Part shown: one piece after another, positions 1 to 8,874 of the stretch
Layout: the number at the start of each line of letters is the position of its first letter
Position numbering within the stretch: position 1 is the first letter of the stretch
From: DAIOEK01 sp963828285
GTDB lineage: Bacteria > Chloroflexota > Anaerolineae > Anaerolineales > Anaerolineaceae
Length of the DNA stretch: 64,000 nucleotides
Assembly: GCA_963828285.1 (NCBI GenBank)
Contig: CAWHEB010000008.1
Coordinates: 124,001 to 188,000, forward strand
Direction: 5' to 3'
The notes under the pieces: model-generated
Seen by the model: only the letters and a program-made list of their open reading frames with translations
Database searches by the model: none
Told to the model about the DNA's origin: nothing
Made by a program: the position numbers and the translations under genes

Positions 1-1
1 T

Positions 2-1394
2 ACAGATACAGTTTCCCCGACCAGCACAGTCACACCTGTACCATTCCCTAAATTCTCCCTCGATCATCGCGACAACTATTTCAGTCTGGATGGAAAGCCA
101 TCTTTCATCCTTTCCCGAAATCCTACCGGCAAAATCAAAGCGGACTTTGACACGCTGTTGGATTGGGCTCATCAGGGCGGCAGCAAGGTCATTCGTGTTC
201 ATCTCACCCACGGTTGGTGGGCAGACCCATGGATCAATAAAGATTGGACGGTTAATGAAAAATGGGCTCAAGATTGGGATGGATTCTTAACCAGGCTCAG
301 GCGGACGGCATTTACGTGATCCCCGTCTTTGGGGTCTGGGCAGATTGGAACAACGGAAAACCGGATTATGGCAGCCCGTTATGGCAGTACAATCCGCTGA
401 ACCAGGTGAACGGCGGTCCGGTCAAATCGCCTGATGAACTATTCCAATCGGGTTCGGATACGCAAAAGCATTGGATGGAATGGGTTAAAACTTTGGTGGA
501 CCGCTGGCAGGGAAGGGAGAATATCGCCGCATGGGAAATTTTTTCCGAGATCAATATCGCGTCCGGAGCTCCAGGTAATACAGATGCGAAGGGTGGTGTG
601 GATGAGCCCACCGGTGTTGATTTCACCGACAAAGCCATGGCGGTCATTCGCACAGCCGATCTGCAGCACCGCGCAGTCACGCTTTCCCTGGCTGGCGTTT
701 ATTCACCAAACGATAAGTGGGCTGAATACTACAAACTTGATTTGCTGGATTTCATTGAGATCCACCCTTACAGCGACAAGCTCGACCGTGAACTGATCAA
801 ACAAGTTCGTGAGTATATGCACAAGTATCAAAAACCAGTCATGATCGGTGAATTGGGGCTGTGGTCAATGACCCACAATGAGAATGCTTCGATCGGGATC
901 GGGCACGCCATCTGGGCAGGGCTTGTATCCGGGGCTATGAATGGCCGCTCCCTCTGGGATAATGATGGCTACTCGATCTACTCCATTCAAAATCGTGCGA
1001 CGGCGATTCAGTTCATGCAGGGATATGCAACGACCGAATTACCGGTTGTCAACTTCACCAACGGCATTGATTTCTCTGGTTTCCTACCGCTGAATTCCAA
1101 GTCCTCTTCTGGTGTGTGGGGTGCAGCCATTGGAAATGAAAAAATGGTGCTGGGCTGGTACCGGGACGCATCAAGTGAGCCGCCGAACTGGAATTGGCGG
1201 GCAGTGATAACGAAACAGTCCGTCGTGATCACTGTCCCCGGGAAGCTGCCAACTGGAAAGTAGATTTCTATAATACGAAGAATGGGATCGATATTGTCAG
1301 TTCCACCATCATTACCCGGAAAGGCAATCTGATCACGGTCACCTTACCAGATTTTATAAATGATATTGCTTTCAAACTGTATGTCGAAAATTGA
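2..1394 (+). CDS. GH5-like glycoside hydrolase lipoprotein, 5' end outside window, two frame breaks
   Basis: Secreted clan-A (GH5-type) glycoside hydrolase acting on a beta-glycan; the substrate is not predictable. The window opens inside a Thr/Pro linker (TVTPVPFP), followed by a TIM-barrel start (LLDWAHQGGSKVIRVHL). The general acid/base is probably the Glu of WEIFSEIN and the nucleophile the Glu of MIGELGLW, spaced about 100 residues apart as in GH5. Reading needs three frames: frame 2 to about 285, frame 1 from about 280 to 1250 (ATG fragment at 262), frame 3 to the stop at 1392-1394. Similarity to a hydrolase is continuous across both breaks, so I call one gene with two indels. A beta-sandwich tail follows the barrel. 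Family assignment is by motif only. Confidence 0.7.
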
Positions 1395-1591
1395 TTGCCA
1401 ACGCTTGCCTCCATATGCATCGGTAAACTGACGCTGATCCTTAAGGCGACAGCCGGTAGTTTCAGAAGGATGCTCCAGATGGACCCTGCTGCTGGATTCT
1501 TTGCTTCAATAGAAACTTAAAAACCACAATATAGGTTGGCTGCAAACAATACACTTGTCCCCTTTTATACATCGGGTTGTATCTTCCCACC

Positions 1592-1619
1592 TCTCTCCCA
1601 TAATCTAAATGGGGAGAGA
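1592..1619 (+). promoter_or_regulatory. Hairpin sequestering the cupin ribosome binding site
   Basis: TCTCTCCCAT (1592-1601) pairs with ATGGGGAGAGA (1609-1619), a ten-pair stem with one bulged G and a 7-nt loop. The right arm contains the whole Shine-Dalgarno GGGGAGAG of the cupin starting at 1623. No T-run follows, so it is not a good terminator. It could be a thermosensor-like or translational control hairpin. Function is inferred from position only. Confidence 0.4.
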
Positions 1620-1622
1620 AAT

Positions 1623-1967
1623 ATGAGCACTCAACCACTTTCAATGGATACAAAAGGTGTTTCAGTCAAGCTGCTGAAGTCGTTTGACCTGGGCGCAGAG
1701 ATCGAGGGTATGGCAGGGCGTCAGTTCCGTATGCGCTTGATCACCTTTGAACCGGGCGCAGTCTTCGGTCCGCTGCATGACCACAAAGATCGTCCGGGAT
1801 TGGTCTACATTCTGCAGGGGACCATCACCGATCATCGCGATGGCACTGCCACGGATTACGGTCCGGGATTAGGCTGGCCGGAGGATCACACCACCGTCCA
1901 CTGGCTCGAGAACCGCGGCGAAGTCACAGCAATGGAGATCTCTGTCGATATAATCAGAGAAAATTAA
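1623..1967 (+). CDS. Cupin domain protein
   Basis: Small single-domain cupin of 114 residues, cytoplasmic. Metal ligands are probably H52 and H54 (LHDHKD) plus H89 or H93 (EDHTTVHW). The Glu usual in cupin motif 1 is missing. I use the ATG at 1623 rather than the upstream in-frame codon at 1536, because GGGGAGAG lies 4 bases before it and the cupin fold starts there. The binding site is buried in a hairpin (1592-1619). The gene stands alone between the hydrolase and a DHFR-like gene. Substrate unknown; such proteins can be isomerases, dioxygenases or sensors. Confidence 0.8.
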   Translation: MSTQPLSMDTKGVSVKLLKSFDLGAEIEGMAGRQFRMRLITFEPGAVFGPLHDHKDRPGLVYILQGTITDHRDGTATDYGPGLGWPEDHTTVHWLENRGEVTAMEISVDIIREN

Positions 1968-2005
1968 CCGCCGCCGATTCATGGATAAGCCGAAGGATGT
2001 CGAAT

Positions 2006-2562
2006 ATGGCAAAACTGATTTATATAATAAACATGTCTCTGAATGGGTACATCACTGACAGCAGCGGCAGTTATAACTGGTCAGACCCGAGTGACGAGGT
2101 GTTCCGCTTTATCACTGACCGTTTGCGGGAAATGTCCCATCATCTTTATGGTCGACGAATGTATGAGACCATGATGGTGTGGGAAACCGAACCCAAATAT
2201 GCTGCAGAATCTCCGCAGATGGCAGATTTCGCCCAGGTCTGGCAGGCACCCAATAAGATAGTTTATTCCACAACGTTAAATCAGTTTCCACTCAAAAAAC
2301 TCAGATCGAGCATAGTTTCGATCCCCAAATGATTCGACAACTCAAGTTAGATGCCGACCGGGATATATTGATTGGAGGGCCTGAACTTGCCGCCCAAGCA
2401 TTTCAAGCTGGGTTGATCGACGAATGTCAAATCTTCCTCCACCCGATCCTTGTGCAAGGGGGTAAATTCGCCCTGCCTGACAATATCCTTCAGAACCTGG
2501 AATTGGCGGAAGAGCATCGTTTTGACACTGGTACAGTTTTCCTCCGTTACAAATCCAGATAA
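2006..2562 (+). CDS. Dihydrofolate reductase family protein (RibD C-terminal fold), one frame break
   Basis: NADPH-dependent reductase fold of the RibD C-terminal/YyaP type, about 185 residues. N-terminal KLIYIINMSLNGYI is the typical first strand; DILIGGPELAAQAF and DECQIFLHPILVQGG are the family's C-terminal cofactor and strand motifs. The start is ATG 2006, with GAAGGA 8 bases upstream. One frame change is needed near 2305: the first frame runs to 2332, while the second (fragment from 2329) extends back to give IEHSFDPQMIRQLK. Both parts belong to one protein. Most members have no assigned substrate. A second member of the family is at 54503-55064. Confidence 0.75.
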
Positions 2563-2616
2563 GAAATCAATAACACCTAATATTACTTATCTACAAATGC
2601 CTGTGCCGTCAATCAA

Positions 2617-3204
2617 GTGAGGCGGCTGGGCTACCAACCCGAAGATGTTCGTCATATCATCCTGACCCATATGCATTTCGATCATTGCGGAGGTCTGCCG
2701 GACTTCCCCTGGGCACAGGTGCATGTTCATCAACGTGAATTTGATTCCTTTACAGGGAAAACACGTCGCTGGACCGATATGGCTTATATTCCCCGCCACA
2801 TTTCCAAGGTCAAGCAATGGCAGCTTTACGACACAAAGGATGAATTGTGGTATGGCCTAAAAGCCATCCGCCTGCCGTTCACGCCGGAGATGTGGTTGGT
2901 GCCTCTGCACGGGCATTCATGGGGTCATTGCGGTGTAGCTGTCAAGCTGGAGAAGGGCTGGTTTTTCAATGCTGCCGATGCAGGAGCAGTCTATAACAAC
3001 ACCACCCCTGCCTGGCTGATCAGATTGGTATTGGGTCCGCACGATGCCATGTTGCGCCAATTTTTGGTCGATCATCCCGATGTAATCTTGTCCAATTCTC
3101 ATATGTTCCCGGAATGGTTCGAAAGCAATAGTCTGGCAATGACCTTCATCATCGCCAGACATCCGCTAATCGTATCAAAAATCAAGCTAGATCAATCATT
3201 TTGA
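2617..3204 (+). CDS. MBL-fold metallohydrolase, N-terminally truncated
   Basis: Metallo-beta-lactamase fold hydrolase. HMHFDH is the zinc motif HxHxDH near residue 18; a later His (HSWGH) and Asp (AADAG) complete the dinuclear site. Full-length relatives carry some 60 more residues (the first beta strands) before this motif. Here the open frame can only be pushed back to about 2581 and has just the GTG at 2617 as start. The 5' end therefore appears deleted, with the preceding DHFR-like gene ending 54 bases earlier. The C terminus runs 13 bases into the convergent CPBP gene. Likely non-functional or a remnant. Confidence 0.65.
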   Translation: MRRLGYQPEDVRHIILTHMHFDHCGGLPDFPWAQVHVHQREFDSFTGKTRRWTDMAYIPRHISKVKQWQLYDTKDELWYGLKAIRLPFTPEMWLVPLHGHSWGHCGVAVKLEKGWFFNAADAGAVYNNTTPAWLIRLVLGPHDAMLRQFLVDHPDVILSNSHMFPEWFESNSLAMTFIIARHPLIVSKIKLDQSF

Positions 3205-4150
3205 ACAACTGACCGTAGGTTGTACGACTCTTCCGTTTTAACTTCCTCCCTGATAACGAACGCTTTACGGTTGAAGAGCAGCACCAGAGCCAGAATCAAG
3301 TAACCTAACATTCCGATCAAACCCGTCGGTCCAGGTCCCAGCAGGGATTGAGCAGAGGCTGTCGACACGAGCTGAGGAAAAGCCGAGGTTCCGTTCAACA
3401 TGCCGTGCCCAATGGAAGCAGGCCACACGCTGCCACTCCGTAGGGTAACCCAACTGAGCAGGACACTCGCTGAACAGGTGTAAACCACATAGATCAATAC
3501 AAAGGGGAAGGTCAGCGTCGACCCCAGGAAGAATAAGGGGAAATGCCACACACCCCAAACCAAACCAACCAGCAGGGCAGCCCTGCGTGCTCCAACACTT
3601 TTTCCCGACATTGCCGTCATCTCGACCGGCAAAAAAGGTCATGAGTTTTTGCAGCAGATAAGCCCGCCAGCCAAATTCTTCACCCATAGAGGCGATCCCA
3701 TTGATTAGCACTGTCACGAACATGGTTTGGACAAACAAGACCAGGAATGCCAGCCAGGGTTGCGCTGCCAAAGCTGGAACGGGAGCAAACACTGCTCGCA
3801 CCTGACTGAGGTTGGGATCAAATGACAGTTGGGGAAATCAGGAAAAAGAGGCCGCTTCCCACGATAGTCGCAAGGAGAGGTAGCCACCAGGCAGCCAGGT
3901 AAAACTTCCAACCTCGCTTGAATTTTAGCCTCAGCCACATGTTTCCCCATCCTTCATGGGTGATCAGTCGGGTAATGATATTGGCAATCCCAGGAAGGAG
4001 AATGATGATATAGTTGGCAACCATCATCCCGGCGGTGGGATTGCTCTCCATCATGCCGGAGTTCTTAACAACCAGCACTACGATCCAGGAACCAAATAGT
4101 ACAATGGCGAGGAAGATCAAAATGCGTTTTGTGTTTAAATGTTTGTCCAT
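3192..4150 (-). CDS. CPBP family intramembrane glutamic/metallo-protease, two frame breaks
   Basis: Multi-pass membrane protease of the CAAX-prenyl-protease-2/bacteriocin-processing (CPBP, Abi) family. All signature residues are present: EEFGWR (EExxxR), WHFPLF, and SIGHGMLN (HxxxN). The start is ATG 4150 with GGAG a few bases upstream. The first frame (4150-3818) changes near 3815; the second break is in a T6 run around 3635, where removing one T restores KLMTFLPVEMTAMSG. Fragments are 4150-3818, 3801-3265 and 3632-3192. Complete motifs argue for an intact gene with indels. The role is unknown; members process peptides or give self-immunity. Confidence 0.75.
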
Positions 4151-4454
4151 CAGCTTTCTCCAATCAAAGTCGTTTTATTCACTATAAAAGAGATCATTCC
4201 CAAATGCATTCACCAACCGGAGAGTCTCACACTATACTTTCGGCTAAATGGTCACCTATGACCAATGTGTATTTTTAAAAATACTTTGGTGCGATGATCG
4301 TTACATTGCCAACAGATTCGATTGCAACGGTCGGTTTTGGTAGTTTGTCGGAAAAAAACTCAATATGTTCATTTTTCGTATGAAAACCATCCTTTGAAAT
4401 CCCGATCTGGATCTGACGCATAATTGTTATAGAGATTTACTTAGGAATTGATCC
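4151..4454. other. Divergent intergenic region, 304 bp
   Basis: This lies between the minus-strand CPBP protease and the plus-strand Imm-5-like gene, so it should carry both promoters. I see a small inverted repeat TGGTCA-CCTA-TGACCA near 4250, but no convincing -35/-10 pair and no ORF. Confidence 0.4.
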
Positions 4455-4970
4455 ATGATATTACCCAAAGTACGCGACCTTCGCTTCATCACCATCCGCC
4501 GTGGAGGGACTCTCACAAACTCCGATCATCATCTGCTGGCACTCTGGGCAGCGGATTGCGCTGAGCATGTCCTGCACCTGTTTGAGGATCTGTATCCTGA
4601 TGACAACCGACCGCGGCATGCCATTCAAACCGCCCATTCCTGGACCCGCGGAGAGGTGACCATGCTGCAGACTCGTGCGGCCGGCGGACACGCCATGGCT
4701 GCTGCCAGAGAATTAAAAGGCGCCGCTCGTTTTGCCGCGTTTGCTGCCGGTCAGGCAGGTGCGGTGGCACACGTCGCGGCGCATGAGTTGGGCGCAGCCG
4801 CCTACGCCATCAAAGCGGTCCGTGCATCTGTTGAAACCAGTCGGGCAGATGAAGCTGGACGTATGGAGTGTCAATGGCAGCGGGAACAACTGCCAGAGTC
4901 GATCCGTGAGCTCGTTCTGGACGATCAACGCTTGCGGAATGGAATCTGCTGGAGTGTATTCGACTGCTGA
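4455..4970 (+). CDS. Imm-5-like putative immunity protein
   Basis: A 171-residue cytoplasmic all-alpha protein matching, from memory, proteins annotated 'putative immunity protein' (Imm-5-like). Landmarks are the N-terminal KVRDLRFITIRRGGTL, LLALWAADCAEHVL, alanine-rich helices with GHAMAAARELKGAARFAA and HVAAHELGAAAYA, and the terminal ELVLDDQRLRNGICWSVFDC. Length and both ends fit the family. ATG 4455 has a weak AGGA upstream. No toxin, secretion gene or polymorphic-toxin cassette is adjacent, so the immunity role is by name only; the family may have a housekeeping function. Confidence 0.75.
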   Translation: MILPKVRDLRFITIRRGGTLTNSDHHLLALWAADCAEHVLHLFEDLYPDDNRPRHAIQTAHSWTRGEVTMLQTRAAGGHAMAAARELKGAARFAAFAAGQAGAVAHVAAHELGAAAYAIKAVRASVETSRADEAGRMECQWQREQLPESIRELVLDDQRLRNGICWSVFDC

Positions 4971-5207
4971 CTGGACTGCACTGCAAAACGGCACAGGTCG
5001 TCGGGGATTCAAAATTGAGCGATGTAAACTCGATGATATTCCCACTCAAAAACTGAGTTAACGCCCGCCTGCGGATGGGAAAGCATCACCCAAGGCACAC
5101 AACCCAGCATCTCATCTATACACAACTTGATAAATCCAGTTGTAAATCATGATAGTGTTAATTTAGATTATTAATTGAATTTGTTATCTCAAATATAGGA
5201 GAAAACG

Positions 5208-5639
5208 ATGTCTACTGACTTAACACTCGGGATAGTTTTTAGCTTAGTGGGCGGCTTGTTGGCACTAATTGCTGTGTTTCTTTTCATCCGTACTAAAAAT
5301 TTTATGGGTAAAGCGCAGGAAGTAAAAGGTACAGTGATTGAAATGGTGTACAGCTCGGGTTCAGATGATGGCGGTGGATATGCTCCTGTTTATCAATTCA
5401 ATACATTGGATGGGCAATCCATCGAAGTTCACGATAACCTCTCAAGCAACCCTCCCCGATTTAAAGTCGGTCAAACTATTGAGGTATTGTATGACCCCGA
5501 AAATCCGCAGAAAGCCCGCATCAAAAAATGGATGAATTTGTACTTCGCGTCAGTTTTACTTGGAGTCTTGGGTTTGGTTTTTGGAGGTGTGGGTCTGGCA
5601 ACGCTGATTTCATTTTTGTTTAAATTGTCAGGGCGATAA
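5208..5639 (+). CDS. DUF3592 domain membrane protein
   Basis: 143 residues with an N-terminal transmembrane helix (about 7-27), a soluble beta-rich middle (YAPVYQFNTLDGQSIEVHD; VLYDPENPQKARIKKW) and a C-terminal hydrophobic segment. The Y/F-P-V-x-xF ... G-x-x-V-x-V-x-YDPxNPxxA pattern is the hallmark of DUF3592. AGGAG precedes the ATG by 7 bases. Function unknown; probably envelope located. Stands alone. Confidence 0.8.
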   Translation: MSTDLTLGIVFSLVGGLLALIAVFLFIRTKNFMGKAQEVKGTVIEMVYSSGSDDGGGYAPVYQFNTLDGQSIEVHDNLSSNPPRFKVGQTIEVLYDPENPQKARIKKWMNLYFASVLLGVLGLVFGGVGLATLISFLFKLSGR

Positions 5640-5985
5640 AAGTAGCTAATTTGCCTTTTTCTGATTTATATACTTTGTTCTGGTTCGCAGACGGCGGAAG
5701 ACCACGGCAAACATATTTGTTCCAAACAATGTTTACATCTGCCTCTCGTGACTTTCAAGGAGCGGAGAGCGGAACACTTTACCTTAGGTATATCAGTTTG
5801 AAGCATCCATATGATTAAGATGTTTTTTGATGGTTATACGGCAAGATTGCAGAGCATCCCCGGCTGTATTATTAATAGTTAATCTAGGCATATATATAAA
5901 AAGATATCAACCTGGAATCTAGATAGCAAAAATTCTTCCAGGGTGGGAACAAAAACATTTAATTATTAATCAGAAGGAGGTCCTT
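5640..5985. other. Gene-free stretch, 346 bp
   Basis: No ORF, repeat or strong promoter recognised. The last 20 bases carry the AAGGAGG binding site of the next gene. A TATATATA-rich tract near 5890 is the only candidate -10 region. Confidence 0.4.
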
Positions 5986-6441
5986 ATGGACCAAAGTAAA
6001 AGTACGACAGCCAACAAGAAAGCCGAAGGATTTTCAGATTTTGAAAAAGCGGCTATGAAGGAACGTGCCGCGGAGTTGAAGTCAGCCGCACGCGCGGATA
6101 AGGACAGAGCTTTCGGAGAAAGTTCCCTTCTGGCAAAGATCGCCGAAATGGAACTACCTGATCGTGCCATGGCAGAACGTCTTCACAAGGTCATCACAGC
6201 CAGCGCACCTGACCTTTGGCCAAAGCTTTGGTATGGCATGCCCGCCTATGCCAAGGACGGTAAGGTCGTATGCTTTTTTCAAAGTGGACAAAAATTTAAA
6301 ACCAGGTACTGCACATTAGGATTCAATGATCCAGCACACCTCGACGATGGTGCCATGTGGCCAACCGCTTTTGCGTTAAGTGGATTAACTACGGAAGTCG
6401 AGGAAAGGATTGCCGCGCTCGTGAAGAAAGCAGTGCACTGA
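5986..6441 (+). CDS. DUF1801 domain protein (YdhG-like)
   Basis: 151 residues; KLWYGMPAYAKDGKVVCFFQSG is the YdhG/DUF1801 core, seen also in iron-chaperone-like proteins. A charged helical N terminus (about 1-45, KAAMKERAAELKSAARADKDRA) precedes it, as in the longer subfamily. A perfect AAGGAGG lies 6 bases before the ATG. Soluble, function not established; proposed roles are small-molecule or metal binding. A related fold occurs in the YdeI-type gene at 7584. Confidence 0.75.
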   Translation: MDQSKSTTANKKAEGFSDFEKAAMKERAAELKSAARADKDRAFGESSLLAKIAEMELPDRAMAERLHKVITASAPDLWPKLWYGMPAYAKDGKVVCFFQSGQKFKTRYCTLGFNDPAHLDDGAMWPTAFALSGLTTEVEERIAALVKKAVH

Positions 6442-6483
6442 ACTAAGTATCTAACTTAGTGGTAGTTTTCAATTTAATTCCAC

Positions 6484-7395
6484 ATGAGAAAACCCCGCTT
6501 TTTAATGGTACTGGTAATCTTTCTTGCACTGGCTCTTGCTGCGTGCAGCGTGTCTGGACCAACAGGACTACAGTCAGGTGTTGAAACCGAAACCACGGGA
6601 ATTTCCCAGGCTGGTACCCAGGTTCCAGCCTCTACAACGTCCCCCAAAGCCACCTCCACCGCAACATTGCCACCCACTCCATCAGTTACACCGGAACCAT
6701 CCTCCACTCCAACTCCTGTCATCCGTGAGTTGGAACTTGTGGAATGGTCTGTTTTTCACTATGCCAACCTGGACGATCCCAACAATATCGATAAACGGGT
6801 GGAAATCCTCATCCATAATCCGAATGAGTTTCCGGTACGAGTTGATACAGAGGTAGCGGAACTGAGGTTTATTAATGCAGCCGGGGAAATTGTCTACACG
6901 AACCCAAATCCGACTTTCTATATTTGGGAAGGATCCTGGATCCGGGAAGGTGAAACAGCGGCAATTTCAGCCTGTGTTTGCTTTGAGACCAGCGGAGTGC
7001 AAAAACAAGAGTGGGAGTCGCTTGCCCTGGTCGCTCCTCTTGAGGAGGCAAAGGGGATTGCCTACACGACCGATGTGGAGGTGAGCCTGGGTGAGTTCTT
7101 CTCCCTGGCTGAAGCCCACCTTGGAGGCGATCAACTCGGAGCAGAGATCAACTTGGTCAATACCGGAAGTGAGGTATTACAAAGCTTTGATGTCCGTGTG
7201 ATCGCGCGGGATGCAAACCATAAATATGTCGGGGTGGCAATCCATGGCTCATTTTCAGACTCCAACGGCTCTGGTAGTACTGTGGATATTGAACCGGGTG
7301 CTTCAGCCAACGGCATCATCGTTACGGAAATTGATTATGTGAAAGAACCGCTGGTTTATGAAGTTTCCGCGATTGGCTTACTGGCAGGTCAATAG
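6484..7395 (+). CDS. Lipoprotein with FxLYD-like domain
   Basis: 303-residue secreted lipoprotein. The signal peptide ends in LALAAC (Cys21), then a Thr/Pro-rich linker (about 40-80, TPSVTPEPSSTPTP), then two beta-sandwich halves. The second (about 200-300) has the order typical of FxLYD domains: AEINLVNTGSEVLQSFDVRVIARDANHKYVG, then a glycine-rich loop. No clear Shine-Dalgarno precedes ATG 6484. Probably a cell-surface ligand- or polymer-binding protein; partner unknown. Confidence 0.7.
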   Translation: MRKPRFLMVLVIFLALALAACSVSGPTGLQSGVETETTGISQAGTQVPASTTSPKATSTATLPPTPSVTPEPSSTPTPVIRELELVEWSVFHYANLDDPNNIDKRVEILIHNPNEFPVRVDTEVAELRFINAAGEIVYTNPNPTFYIWEGSWIREGETAAISACVCFETSGVQKQEWESLALVAPLEEAKGIAYTTDVEVSLGEFFSLAEAHLGGDQLGAEINLVNTGSEVLQSFDVRVIARDANHKYVGVAIHGSFSDSNGSGSTVDIEPGASANGIIVTEIDYVKEPLVYEVSAIGLLAGQ

Positions 7396-7583
7396 AAGTG
7401 ATATTTAATAAAATCAGGGGTGTCATGGAGATGTATTTTGCTACGAAAAGAGTTTATCGCAGACACCGAACAAATGATGGACGCACCTGGGTTTTCCGCA
7501 GTAATTCGGTGGTCTGATTTACCGGACCTATGAAAAAAGGTTTTCCGCGGGTATATACTATATAGATGACAGAGGCAAAATTT

Positions 7584-8171
7584 ATGGATGGTATGAATCC
7601 AAAAGTTGATTTTTTCTTTAACAAAGCGGATAAGTGGCAGGAAGAATTTCGGAAATTAAGAACGATCATTCTCGATTGCAAACTGACTGAGGAATTAAAA
7701 TGGGGGGTTCCCTGTTATACATACGAAAATAACAACATCGTTTTGATCCATGGATTTAAGGATTACTGCGCAGTTCTTTTCATGAAAGGATCATTGTTTA
7801 AGGATCAGGCGAGTATTCTGATCCAGCAAACAGAGAATGTTCAGTCGGCTCGCCAGATACGCTTCACAAGCACTGATCAAATTGACGAGATGGAACATAT
7901 CCTGAAAGCTTATGTTCAAGAAGCCATTGGGGTGGAAAAGTCCGGTTTGAAAGTGGAATTTAAAAAGCCGTCAGAATTCAAAATGGTTGAAGAATTTAAA
8001 AAGAAGCTGGATGATATCCCTGCATTGAAAACAGCATTCGAAGCTTTAACTCCAGGTCGGCAAAGAGCATACCTTCTTTACTTTTCTGCTCCCAAGCAAT
8101 CCAAAACTCGGGAATCCCGGGTTGAATCCTCCATACCGCAAATTCTCAATGGCAAGGGACTGAATGATTAA
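7584..8171 (+). CDS. YdeI/OmpD-associated family protein
   Basis: 195 residues. The N-terminal half is a DUF1801-type domain (MNPKVDFFFNKADKWQEEFRKL ... ELKWGVPCYTY), the C-terminal half the OmdA-like helical domain (FKKKLDDIPALKTAFEALTPGRQRAYLLYFS ... ESRV). This two-domain order is the YdeI family. I place the start at ATG 7584, with AGAGG 8 bases upstream, instead of ATG 7566, which has no binding site. Intracellular, function not established. The next gene starts 11 bases after the stop, so the two are probably co-transcribed. Confidence 0.8.
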   Translation: MDGMNPKVDFFFNKADKWQEEFRKLRTIILDCKLTEELKWGVPCYTYENNNIVLIHGFKDYCAVLFMKGSLFKDQASILIQQTENVQSARQIRFTSTDQIDEMEHILKAYVQEAIGVEKSGLKVEFKKPSEFKMVEEFKKKLDDIPALKTAFEALTPGRQRAYLLYFSAPKQSKTRESRVESSIPQILNGKGLND

Positions 8172-8182
8172 GGAGAGTATCC

Positions 8183-8513
8183 ATGATCTATAAACCTGAT
8201 TCAATCGAATTACAGGGAACTCCTACCAGGGGTGGAAATGAAAGTATTGTCATACGGAATGAACTCCATGCTGTGCGAGTTCAAGCTCAAACAGGGTGCG
8301 TACATCCCAGTGCATCAACATTCTCAGGAACAAACTGGTTACCTGGTTCATGGTTCGGTGCGGTTCTTCGGGGATGAAGGTGAGACTACCGTTGAACCCG
8401 GCTGTAGTTGGAGTTTCAAGGGTGGTATTGCTCACGGCGCCGAGGCATTGCATGATAGTGTGCTGATTGAGGTATTCTCTCCGATAAGACAAGATTATCT
8501 GTCAAAAGATTAG
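8183..8513 (+). CDS. Cupin domain protein, one frame break
   Basis: Single cupin of about 110 residues. The metal motif is PVHQHSQEQTGYLVHG (HxH plus Glu, then conserved Gly), followed by EPGCSWSFKGGIAHGAE. AAGGAGAG at 8170-8177 points to ATG 8183, but the cupin core is in the frame that opens with GTG 8232; one extra G in the GGGG run at 8229-8232 would join them as PTRG-VEMKVLSYGM. An alternative is a shorter intact protein starting at 8232 or 8238, but these have no good binding site. Follows the YdeI gene at 11 bp. Confidence 0.7.
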
Positions 8514-8874
8514 CCGTAAAGATATATTGAGGTTCTATCAGGGATGGTTCCATATAAGATCTGGATAAAAAAAAAGGGTGTCGTCAGTAATATATTTGTA
8601 AGTTTTTCACACTGTTTCCTGATATGTACTTGATATAGATCCATGAGCGATAAGCGTTCCATTTCATGGATTTCTTTTTCTTTGGATTCAGCTTATGCAG
8701 TGCTGCCAAGACCGACCTGTATCTATCTGGTAACACCTTGCTACAAACCTTCTATATTTTGTCTTATTTATCCCATTAACGTTGTATAACCGAATCAAGT
8801 GGGATTCCGAAAAACTACAAAACCATCATCCTGCGATCTATTAAAACTTAACAGCATTTAGGACAGAGGGAAAT
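8514..8874. other. Intergenic region, 361 bp, ends in duplicated leader
   Basis: No ORF seen. The last 85 bp (8790-8874) are repeated before the second lipoprotein copy (10709-10793). A run of nine A near 8570 lies after the cupin gene without a convincing stem. Confidence 0.4.
8790..8874 (+). repeat. Duplicated upstream leader, copy 1
   Basis: Opens with CCGAATCAAGTGGGATTC and ends with GGACAGAGGGAAATATG. The matching block before the next paralogue is 10709-10793. Conservation on both ends suggests the duplication carried the promoter and ribosome binding site along. Confidence 0.7.

Noticed and set aside
366..680. Minus-strand ORFs across the glycoside hydrolase
   Set aside because: Antisense shadows; the plus strand carries catalytic motifs in order.
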